Below, piece by piece: positions 1 to 6,326 of a stretch of DNA of 6,326 nt. Source of the stretch: Alphaproteobacteria bacterium (lineage in GTDB: Bacteria; Pseudomonadota; Alphaproteobacteria; Micropepsales; Micropepsaceae); assembly GCA_003246795.1 (NCBI GenBank), contig QKCS01000299.1:1-6326 (forward strand), given 5' to 3'. The notes beneath the pieces were generated by a model, which was not told where the DNA came from, made no database searches, and was given only the letters and a program-made list of their open reading frames with translations. The position numbers were made by a program, and so were the translations under genes. The first letter of the stretch is position 1, and the number at the start of each line of letters is the position of its first letter.

Positions 1-2
1 TC

Positions 3-236
3 GCCCTTTCGCGCGAGGAATGGGTGTGGCTGATCCTGGCCGTCGTCGCCGTGTGGACGGCCGAGGCGTTGAACACCGCCTTCGAACTCTTGTGCGACGT
101 CGCCTCGCCCGAATTCCACCCGCTCGTGAAACAGGCGAAGGACGTGGCTGCTGCCGCCGTTCTGATCACCGCGATCGGATCGGGCGCCATCGGCGTCATC
201 GTCTTTGCGCCGCGCGTCGCGGCCCTCTTCGGCTGA
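3..236 (+). CDS. dgkA: Diacylglycerol/undecaprenol kinase, DgkA type (3' part only)
   Basis: This is the last 77 residues of a small integral-membrane lipid kinase; the start lies before the window. The family phosphorylates diacylglycerol or undecaprenol with ATP at the inner membrane, recycling lipid made during envelope synthesis. The visible part has the family's catalytic signature: an EALNTAFELLCD segment (Glu, Asn, Glu and Asp spaced as in E. coli DgkA E-x-L-N-x-A-x-E-x-x-x-D), then a short loop ending in HP, then AKDVAAAAV, matching the conserved K-D-x-x-x-A-A-V block. Hydrophobic stretches flank these: VWLILAVVAVW before, and the final helix AAAAVLITAIGSGAIGVIVFA, after which the protein ends in AALFG and TGA. 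Whether the substrate is diacylglycerol or undecaprenol cannot be told from this fragment. It lies 94 bases upstream of mmsA in the same direction; no functional link is obvious. Confidence 0.88.
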   Translation, partial: ALSREEWVWLILAVVAVWTAEALNTAFELLCDVASPEFHPLVKQAKDVAAAAVLITAIGSGAIGVIVFAPRVAALFG

Positions 237-253
237 AACCTGGGGTGGTGGAG

Positions 254-268
254 CCCGGCGCGTCCGGG
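254..268 (+). other. Weak hairpin after dgkA
   Basis: CCCGG at 254-258 pairs with CCGGG at 264-268 around a 5-base loop. No run of T follows, so it is not a convincing Rho-independent terminator; it may only mark the 3' end of the dgkA message. A second possible pairing, CCCGC at 279-283 with GCGGG at 300-304, has a long loop. No clear promoter is visible between dgkA and mmsA. Confidence 0.2.
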
Positions 269-317
269 TGCTAAAGAACCCGCCAAACGGCCCCGACCAG
301 CGGGCCCCAAACTTCAT

Positions 318-324
318 GGAGAGG
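318..324 (+). promoter_or_regulatory. Shine-Dalgarno site deciding the mmsA start
   Basis: GGAGAGG lies 6 bases before the ATG at 331. It overlaps the in-frame ATG at 316, which has no such site in front. This favours 331 over 316 and over the longer open frame that reaches back into dgkA. Confidence 0.7.
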
Positions 325-330
325 AACGCG

Positions 331-1833
<1,503 letters not shown>

Positions 1834-1838
1834 CGCCG

Positions 1839-2459
1839 ATGCGTTTCCTCCTCGCCGTGCTGGGCGTGCTTGCTGTGCTGGCGTCCGACGCCCGCGCTGC
1901 GCCCAGTTTCGACTGCGCGAAGGCGCAGAGCCCCGCCGAGAAGAAGGTATGCGCGACGCCCGACCTCGAATGGTTCGACCGTCAGCTCGCGCGGCTTTAT
2001 CGCCTGGCGCGTTACCAGGCGGGCGACGAACAGGAAGCGCTCCTGAATGAACAGCGCACGTTCCTCGACAAGCGCGACGCCTGCTGGGACGAGTACGACT
2101 GCCTTCTGAACGCCTATGAAACACGCCTTGCCGAACTGGCGCCGCGCGTGAACGTGCACGAAGCCTACGCCGAGTACCGCCCGAAGGACCTCGGCGGCTC
2201 GCTCTGGATCGTGCGCTTCGGATTCGACGCCGCGATCAAGTTTCTCACCATCGGCGACAACGGCCACACCTGCACCTTCGACACCGACAGCGCCCAGGTC
2301 GGCGGCAAGGGCGTCATCCGCTGGAAGGACGCGGCGAGCGACGCCTGCCGTATCGACATCATCCCCGACGGCGACGAGATGCGCGTCGAAACCCACGGCT
2401 GCCAGGACTATTGCGGCATGCGCGCCGTCCTCGACGGTCAATACTCGCGCGCAAAATAG
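1839..2459 (+). CDS. Secreted LprI-like protein with cysteine-rich C-terminal domain
   Basis: A 206-residue exported protein. Residues 1-20 form a Sec signal peptide: positive R2, a hydrophobic FLLAVLGVLAVLA core, and a cleavage-like ARA-A site. Residues about 22-102 match the LprI-like (DUF1311) pattern: FDCAKAQSPAEKKVCATPDLEWFDRQLARLYRLA, then LLNEQRTFLDKRDACWDEYDCLLNAYETRLAEL, with cysteines at 26, 38, 82 and 88. Mycobacterial LprI inhibits lysozyme, but most homologues are untested, so that role is only a possibility. Residues about 105-206 form a second, probably beta-rich domain with C145, C170, C188 and C192 and an ending HGCQDYCGMRAVLDGQY. Eight cysteines, all after the signal peptide, suggest up to four disulfides in the periplasm. 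The ATG lies 5 bases after the mmsA stop without a strong Shine-Dalgarno site, so translation may be coupled to mmsA. The same frame stays open far back inside mmsA; that extension is Arg-rich shadow and not part of the protein. Confidence 0.82.
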   Translation: MRFLLAVLGVLAVLASDARAAPSFDCAKAQSPAEKKVCATPDLEWFDRQLARLYRLARYQAGDEQEALLNEQRTFLDKRDACWDEYDCLLNAYETRLAELAPRVNVHEAYAEYRPKDLGGSLWIVRFGFDAAIKFLTIGDNGHTCTFDTDSAQVGGKGVIRWKDAASDACRIDIIPDGDEMRVETHGCQDYCGMRAVLDGQYSRAK

Positions 2460-2542
2460 CCGCCGGCAGTTGACCGCCGACGGCGAAAGCGCATATCGCG
2501 TGAACACCGCCGTTCGGCGGCGCACGCGCACTTGAGGATGGA
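2460..2542 (+). other. Short gap between lprI-like gene and zapE
   Basis: This 83-base gap holds a small hairpin, CCGCC (2507-2511) with GGCGG (2516-2520) around a GTTC loop, not followed by T residues. I see no clear promoter or terminator, so read-through from mmsA into zapE is possible. It ends with the zapE Shine-Dalgarno sequence TGAGGA (2533-2538), whose GAGG core is 5 bases before the ATG at 2543 and supports that start. The ATG at 2538 is in another frame. Confidence 0.4.
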
Positions 2543-3646
2543 ATGCACCCCGCCGAACGCTACCGCGCGCTTGTCGCCGAAGGGAAATTAACGGGCGACG
2601 CCGCGCAAGAGCGCGTGGCCGCGGCGCTCGAAGACATCGCCGAAGCGCTCGACCGTTACGAGCCCGGCAAGAAGTCCCTCTTCGGCCTGGGCAAACGCCA
2701 AGCCCCGCCGCGCGGTCTCTACATCCACGGCCCCGTCGGGCGCGGCAAGTCGATGCTCATGGACATGTTCTTCGAGAACGTCGCCTTCGAGCCGAAGCGC
2801 CGCGTGCACTTCCACGACTTCATGGCCGAGGTCCATGCCGCCGTGAAACATTGGCGCGACGAGAGCGAGGGCGACCCCATTCCCCGCGTGGCCGGCCAAG
2901 TGCGCACGCAGGCGGCGCTGCTGTGCTTCGACGAGTTCCAGGTGCAGGACATCGCTGATGCGATGATCCTAGGGCGCCTCTTCGCCGCGTTGTTCGAGAT
3001 GGGCACTGTTGTCGTCGCGACGTCGAACCGCCACCCGCGTGAGCTCTACGAGAACGGCATCAACCGCCAGCTCTTCCTGCCCGCGATCGACCTGATCGAA
3101 AGACACATGGACGTGCTCGAGCTCGACGGTCCGATCGACTACCGTCTGGCGCGTCTCGAACGCAGCCGCGTCTACTTCACGCCGGCGGGGAAAGAGGCCG
3201 ACGTTGCGCTTGCCCACATCTGGCACGACCTGACCGGCGCGACGCATGGCGCGCCCGGCGCCGTCGAGGTTCTCGGCCGGTCCGTGGCCGTGCCGGAACA
3301 GGCGCGCGGCGTCGCGCGCTTCACCTTCGATCAGCTCTGCGTCGCCGCGCTGGGTCCGCAGGACTATCTGGCTCTCGCCGACGCGTTTCACGCGCTGGTG
3401 CTGAAGGACGTGCCGCGCCTGACGCCCGACAAGCGCAACGAAGCCAAGCGCTTCGTCACCCTGATCGATGCGCTCTACGAGCGTCATGTGAAGCTTGTCT
3501 GCTCGGCTGCGGCGGCGCCGGACCAGCTCTACACCAAGGGCGACGGCGCCTTCGAGTTCGAGCGCGCGGCCTCGCGCCTCATAGAAATGCAGACGCCCGA
3601 ATATCTCGCGCGTCTGCACAAACCGAAGAAAGAAGTCGTCGCTTGA
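2543..3646 (+). CDS. zapE: Cell division protein ZapE / AFG1-type ATPase
   Basis: A 367-residue P-loop ATPase of the AFG1/LACE1 family, close to the usual bacterial length. E. coli ZapE associates with the divisome and affects Z-ring stability; mitochondrial AFG1 has been tied to protein quality control. The order is: helical N-terminus; GLYIHGPVGRGKSMLMD with Walker A G63-PVGRGK-S70; VHFHDFMAEVH just after, a family hallmark; Walker B LLCFDEFQVQDIADAMIL with D130 and E131; sensor-like ATSNRHP (T160-R163); NGINRQLFLPAI with R175 as a candidate arginine finger; and the C-terminal signature FEFERAASRLIEMQTPEYL (337-355). It has no signal peptide or membrane segment, so it is cytoplasmic. The stop lies 4 bases from the stop of the opposing lipoprotein gene. 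Proximity to mdh, with one minus-strand gene between, fits alphaproteobacterial gene order as I recall it. Confidence 0.93.
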   Translation: MHPAERYRALVAEGKLTGDAAQERVAAALEDIAEALDRYEPGKKSLFGLGKRQAPPRGLYIHGPVGRGKSMLMDMFFENVAFEPKRRVHFHDFMAEVHAAVKHWRDESEGDPIPRVAGQVRTQAALLCFDEFQVQDIADAMILGRLFAALFEMGTVVVATSNRHPRELYENGINRQLFLPAIDLIERHMDVLELDGPIDYRLARLERSRVYFTPAGKEADVALAHIWHDLTGATHGAPGAVEVLGRSVAVPEQARGVARFTFDQLCVAALGPQDYLALADAFHALVLKDVPRLTPDKRNEAKRFVTLIDALYERHVKLVCSAAAAPDQLYTKGDGAFEFERAASRLIEMQTPEYLARLHKPKKEVVA

Positions 3647-3650
3647 GCCG

Positions 3651-5024
3651 CTAGGGCTGCGTGACCGGGTAAAGCGGCGCCGGTCCCGTCGTCGCCGCGG
3701 GCATCGCGCTCTCGCCGAACGACGCCACGGGCGCAGGCGCGGCCTCCGGCAACGCCGCGTGTTCTGCGGGAACGTCGCCGGGCACTTGAACGGGCGCGGT
3801 CAGCTCCGGCGCGGGAGACGACATATGAGATGCCGTCGACACCGGCGTCGGCGTGGTGGCCTCCGCCGTTTCACGTGCCGGCGGCTTGTAGACATCGGGC
3901 TCGTTCGCCAGTTCTTCGAGACGCTTGCGCACGCGCGCTACCCTCTGCCGCTCGGCTTCCGCCGCTTGCTTGCGCTCGGCAGCGAGCGCCGCCAGCTCGG
4001 CCTGAGTCGGCTTTGGCGCCGGCCGCGAATCCATCATCTGCGGCAGCGTCGGCACGCGCGGCGCCTTCTCCAGGAAGGCCTGCGGTGAAGGCGTGGCCTC
4101 TCTGCCGGTCGACGGCAGAGCGACCAGCGTCGGCGTGTTCGCGGGCGCTTCGTCCTCGACCGGATCGCTGGGCAGCGCGCTCGCCGTTTCTTGCGCGTTC
4201 GCCGTGCCGCCGAAGATCGGTCCGAGTTCCAGGATGACGACCGGCTCGCCGTTGACGAGCTTCGACGCGACCGGCGCGCTCGTCGCCGTCGTCGTGATCA
4301 GCGGGCCGCCTTGGCCGTTCGACTTCGCGGCCTCGAGTGTGGCGGTCAGGGTCGTTTCCTCGATCGCCGGCTGATCGATGTCGAGCGGCGTTTGAATGAC
4401 GGGCTCCGGCGCCTTGGCTTCTTTCTTCGCCGCGGCGTTGACGACGCCGCGCGGGCGGTTCGCCGTCTGGCTCGCCGTGTCGCCGTCGACGTATTTCTCC
4501 GCGACCTTCACGCCGCCGGGCAGCAGCGTCAGCGATTGCGGTGACAGAGAGCCCGCGGCGAGCGCCGCGACGTCGATGGTCTGCGCGGCGTCGGCGCGCG
4601 CCAACTGACGTTCGGTCTCTTCCTTGGCTTTCTGCCTTTTGATCTCGGCCCAGATTTGATCCGGATCGTTCTCGTTCTCGCCCCCGCCCACGCTCGCTGA
4701 CATGTATTTCGGCGCGGCATAGATCACGGTGCCGTCTTCGTCGATCCGTTCGACGAAGATGCCGTGGAAGTCGTCGTGCGTGGCGAGCGACCCGTGCTCT
4801 TCGCAGACGTCCCGGTCTTCCCGCAGCAACCCTTCCGAGAAGCGGCAGTCTTTGCCCGTGACGATTGAAGCGGCATGTTCGCCAAGGTCTGCGCCCGTAA
4901 AGATCGTCGACGCGAAACCGGCAAACGAAGAAATCGAGCTGAACGAAACCCCGGCGATCGTTCCGGCGCATCCACCCAAAATTGTCGTCGAGGCGAGGAT
5001 TCCAGCAAGCGCTACTGGACGCAT
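3651..5024 (-). CDS. Putative lipoprotein of unknown function, Ala/Pro/Thr-rich
   Basis: I do not recognise a named family for this 457-residue protein. It begins MRPVALAGILASTTILGGC, a short signal peptide ending in a lipobox L16-G-G-C19, so it is probably lipidated at C19 and envelope-anchored. Residues about 20-110 look ordered: a small-residue hydrophobic stretch (FSSISSFAGFASTIF), then LGEHAASIVTGKDCRF with a cysteine pair C60 and C74, then FVERIDEDGTVIYAAP. The segment around TGKDC resembles, from memory, other uncharacterised alphaproteobacterial lipoproteins. From about 120 it is mostly disordered-looking: a charged IWAEIKRQKAKEETERQLARA helix, long Ala/Pro/Thr tracts, a strong coiled-coil candidate at 340-375 (Ala/Glu/Arg/Lys-rich), and a Pro/Ala tail ending LYPVTQP. 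The ATG is preceded by GGAG with a 6-base spacer (plus-strand CTCC at 5031-5034), supporting this start. The competing minus-strand frame at 3871-4971 is Arg-rich and a shadow. Confidence 0.75.
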   Translation of the reverse strand: MRPVALAGILASTTILGGCAGTIAGVSFSSISSFAGFASTIFTGADLGEHAASIVTGKDCRFSEGLLREDRDVCEEHGSLATHDDFHGIFVERIDEDGTVIYAAPKYMSASVGGGENENDPDQIWAEIKRQKAKEETERQLARADAAQTIDVAALAAGSLSPQSLTLLPGGVKVAEKYVDGDTASQTANRPRGVVNAAAKKEAKAPEPVIQTPLDIDQPAIEETTLTATLEAAKSNGQGGPLITTTATSAPVASKLVNGEPVVILELGPIFGGTANAQETASALPSDPVEDEAPANTPTLVALPSTGREATPSPQAFLEKAPRVPTLPQMMDSRPAPKPTQAELAALAAERKQAAEAERQRVARVRKRLEELANEPDVYKPPARETAEATTPTPVSTASHMSSPAPELTAPVQVPGDVPAEHAALPEAAPAPVASFGESAMPAATTGPAPLYPVTQP

Positions 5025-5046
5025 AACCTACTCCGCTCTCCCAACG

Positions 5047-5075
5047 CCGAACCGGGCCTCGCTTCCCCCGAACCG
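5047..5075. repeat. Direct repeat CCGAACCG, two copies 21 bases apart
   Basis: CCGAACCG occurs at 5047-5054 and again at 5068-5075. The 21-base phase equals about two helical turns, so both copies would face the same side of the DNA. They lie just upstream of the lipoprotein start on the minus strand, inside its likely leader. Chance occurrence in G+C-rich DNA is possible. Confidence 0.3.
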
Positions 5076-5126
5076 TGGGGACCGGACTCGACAGTGACCG
5101 TTAACGAACTGCAACTTTGATGCCGC

Positions 5127-5155
5127 ACCGTACATCGAAAAATAACTGCGATCAA
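5127..5155 (-). promoter_or_regulatory. Candidate promoter for the lipoprotein gene
   Basis: Read on the minus strand, TTGATC (5155 to 5150) is followed after 17 bases by TACGGT (5132 to 5127). The -35 matches four of six consensus positions and the -10 three of six, so this is a weak assignment. It would give a leader of roughly 95 bases. Its -35 lies 8 bases from the -35 box facing mdh, giving back-to-back promoters. Confidence 0.3.
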
Positions 5156-5163
5156 CATTTCTG

Positions 5164-5192
5164 TTGACAGTGGTGTGCAAACTACATGCACA
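5164..5192 (+). promoter_or_regulatory. Candidate mdh promoter with consensus -35 box
   Basis: TTGACA at 5164-5169 matches the sigma-70 -35 consensus exactly. At the usual 17-base spacing the -10 would be TGCACA (5187-5192), a poor match; TACATG (5183-5188) is closer in sequence but only 13 bases away. A strong -35 with a poor -10 fits degenerate alphaproteobacterial promoters or one needing an activator. A start near 5200 would leave a leader of about 125 bases before mdh. Confidence 0.35.
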
Positions 5193-5193
5193 C
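5173..5193. promoter_or_regulatory. Perfect inverted repeat, candidate operator
   Basis: GTGTGCA (5173-5179) and TGCACAC (5187-5193) are exact reverse complements separated by 7 bases, AACTACA. The dyad begins 3 bases after the TTGACA box and covers the spacer and -10 zone of the candidate mdh promoter, where a bound dimer would block RNA polymerase. It does not match the CRP half-site spacing (TGTGA-N6-TCACA) or an FNR box. I cannot name the regulator. Confidence 0.4.
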
Positions 5194-5210
5194 GCATCGC
5201 TTGTGCGCTT

Positions 5211-5230
5211 GCGAGTGAGTCGGCACTTGC
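5211..5230 (+). other. Possible hairpin in the mdh leader
   Basis: GCGAGTG (5211-5217) can pair with CACTTGC (5224-5230) as a 7-bp stem with one G-U pair and a 6-base loop AGTCGG. A second small stem, GCGCAC (5274-5279) with GTGTGC (5283-5288), has one G-U pair and a tight 3-base loop. Neither is followed by a T run, so these are not terminators; they would be leader structures if transcription starts near 5200. Confidence 0.25.
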
Positions 5231-5326
5231 GCTACGCGTCCCACGGTTAATCGCAAACGGTCTTTTAACGCTCGCGCACGATGTGTGCCGCGGTCGTACA
5301 ACCTTCACGAAAGAAAGAACCAAAAA

Positions 5327-6289
5327 ATGGCTCGCAGGAAAATTGCTCTGATCGGCGGCGGCCAGATCGGCGGCACGCTCGCGCATCTCGTCGGCTTGAA
5401 AGAGTTGGGTGACGTCGTGTTGTTCGATATCGTCGAAGGGTTGCCGCAAGGCAAGTCGCTCGACCTTGCGCAGTCCGGTCCCGTCGAGGGCTTCGACGCG
5501 AGTTTAAAGGGGACACAATCCTACGCCGACATTGCGGGCGCGGACGTCGTCATTGTGACGGCTGGTGTGCCGCGCAAGCCCGGTATGAGCCGCGACGATC
5601 TGCTGAACATCAATCTCGGCGTAATGCGCGCCGTCGGCGAAGGCATCAAGCAGCATGCGAAGAACGCGTTCGTGGTGTGCATCACGAACCCGCTCGACGC
5701 GATGGTGTGGGCGCTGCGCGAATTCTCCGGCCTGCCGCACAACAAGGTCGTCGGCATGGCCGGAGTCCTCGACAGCGCGCGCTTCCGTCACTTCCTCGCC
5801 GACGAGTTCAAGGTCTCGGTCGAAGACGTCACCGCCTTCGTGCTCGGCGGTCACGGCGACACCATGGTGCCGCTGACGCGCTTCTCGACGGTTGCGGGCA
5901 TTCCGCTCACCGAACTCGTGAAGATGGGATGGATCAAGCAAGAGCGTCTCGACCAGATCGTTCAGCGCACGCGCGATGGCGGCGCGGAGATCGTTGGTCT
6001 CTTGAAGACGGGCTCGGCCTTCTATGCGCCCGCGACGTCGGCGATCGCGATGGCCGAAAGCTACCTGAAGGACAAGAAGCGCATCCTGCCGTGCGCCGCT
6101 TACGTGAAGGGCGAATTCGGCGTGAAGGACCTCTATGTGGGCGTCCCCTGTGTGATCGGCGCCGACGGCGTCGAGAAGGTGATCTCGTTGAGCCTTCTTC
6201 CCGAAGAGCAGGCGATGTTCACGAAATCGGTCGACGCCGTCCGCGGCCTGATCGACGCCTGCAAGAAGCTCGAGCCGAAGCTCGGTTGA
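5327..6289 (+). CDS. mdh: Malate dehydrogenase (NAD-dependent, LDH-like type)
   Basis: A complete 320-residue enzyme, the normal length for LDH-like bacterial MDH. It interconverts malate and oxaloacetate with NAD+/NADH in the cytoplasmic TCA cycle. The N-terminal Rossmann fold has IALIGGGQIGGTLAH (G10-G16) and an acidic D34 ending the second strand (VVLFD), indicating NAD rather than NADP. The mobile loop VPRKPGMSR supplies R83, the residue that selects malate over lactate, and R89. N121 in ITNPLDAMV, D149 and R152 in GVLDSARFR, and H176 in GGHGDTMVP complete the active site, with D149 and H176 as the proton relay. The ATG at 5327 is chosen because MARRKIALIG is the normal start; an in-frame GTG at 5285 would add 14 atypical residues. 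The region before the ATG is A-rich (AAGAAAGAACCAAAAA) and lacks a GGAG-type Shine-Dalgarno core. Family members often head an operon with sucCD; the window ends too soon to show this. Confidence 0.96.
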   Translation: MARRKIALIGGGQIGGTLAHLVGLKELGDVVLFDIVEGLPQGKSLDLAQSGPVEGFDASLKGTQSYADIAGADVVIVTAGVPRKPGMSRDDLLNINLGVMRAVGEGIKQHAKNAFVVCITNPLDAMVWALREFSGLPHNKVVGMAGVLDSARFRHFLADEFKVSVEDVTAFVLGGHGDTMVPLTRFSTVAGIPLTELVKMGWIKQERLDQIVQRTRDGGAEIVGLLKTGSAFYAPATSAIAMAESYLKDKKRILPCAAYVKGEFGVKDLYVGVPCVIGADGVEKVISLSLLPEEQAMFTKSVDAVRGLIDACKKLEPKLG

Positions 6290-6326
6290 TGACGTCGGGC
6301 GTGGGAACGGCGTCGTGAATATTCCC

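Larger units (their letters stand above)
5025..5326. other. Divergent intergenic region between lipoprotein gene and mdh
   Basis: This is the only long non-coding stretch (302 bases) and it is visibly richer in A/T than the genes, especially 5100-5170 and 5245-5330. It must drive at least one of the two divergent genes. It contains a consensus -35 box facing mdh, a weaker candidate promoter facing the lipoprotein gene, a perfect 7-bp inverted repeat (5173-5193), a possible leader hairpin (5211-5230), an 8-bp palindrome CGTTAACG (5099-5106) and two CCGAACCG copies 21 bases apart (5047, 5068). Open frames here lack database-like character and good ribosome sites. I see no small RNA gene with a terminator. 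Confidence 0.6.

Noticed and set aside
3871..4971. A 366-codon minus-strand frame overlapping the lipoprotein gene
   Set aside because: Its translation is extremely Arg-rich and out of frame with the ORF that has a lipobox and ribosome site; shadow frame.
5083..5220. GANTC (CcrM) sites in the intergenic region, GACTC near 5085 and GAGTC near 5217
   Set aside because: Two sites in about 300 bases is close to chance expectation, so no cell-cycle methylation control can be claimed.
5246..5269. CtrA-like TTAA pair upstream of mdh
   Set aside because: The two TTAA elements are separated by about 14-15 bases rather than the 7 required by the CtrA consensus TTAA-N7-TTAA.
5012..5449. A 145-codon minus-strand frame across the intergenic region and the start of mdh
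   Set aside because: It overlaps mdh antisense, has no family-like motif, and would run through the candidate promoter region.

Overview
The window looks like chromosomal DNA from a free-living alphaproteobacterium. It is G+C-rich by eye, with strong C/G preference at third codon positions. The class is inferred from protein flavour: an MmsA beginning MARELMHFIGG, an LDH-like malate dehydrogenase with the VPRKPGMSR loop, and zapE close upstream of mdh, an order I recall from many alphaproteobacteria. I cannot name a genus. I see no mobile element, CRISPR array, tRNA or rRNA.

Layout from left to right: (i) the 3' end of a prokaryotic diacylglycerol/undecaprenol kinase (dgkA type), cut by the window edge; (ii) mmsA, a CoA-acylating methylmalonate-semialdehyde dehydrogenase of valine (and often inositol) catabolism; (iii) only 5 bases later, a small secreted LprI-like protein with eight cysteines; (iv) zapE, an AFG1-type P-loop ATPase linked to cell division; (v) on the minus strand, converging on zapE with 4 bases between stops, a 457-residue putative lipoprotein that is mostly Ala/Pro/Thr-rich and disordered-looking, of unknown function; (vi) a 302-base divergent intergenic region, visibly richer in A/T than the genes; (vii) mdh, the TCA-cycle malate dehydrogenase, complete, followed by 37 bases.

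The genes do not form one pathway. MmsA yields propionyl-CoA (or acetyl-CoA), which can reach the TCA cycle where Mdh acts. DgkA-type kinase, the LprI-like protein, ZapE and the lipoprotein all concern the membrane, periplasm or envelope. dgkA, mmsA, lprI-like and zapE run in the same direction with small gaps and could be partly co-transcribed; the lipoprotein gene and mdh diverge from a shared promoter region.

I do not see a convincing undescribed system. The points most worth a second look are the perfect 7-bp inverted repeat next to a consensus -35 box upstream of mdh, the unclassified C-terminal cysteine domain of the LprI-like protein, and the uncharacterised lipoprotein placed between zapE and mdh.
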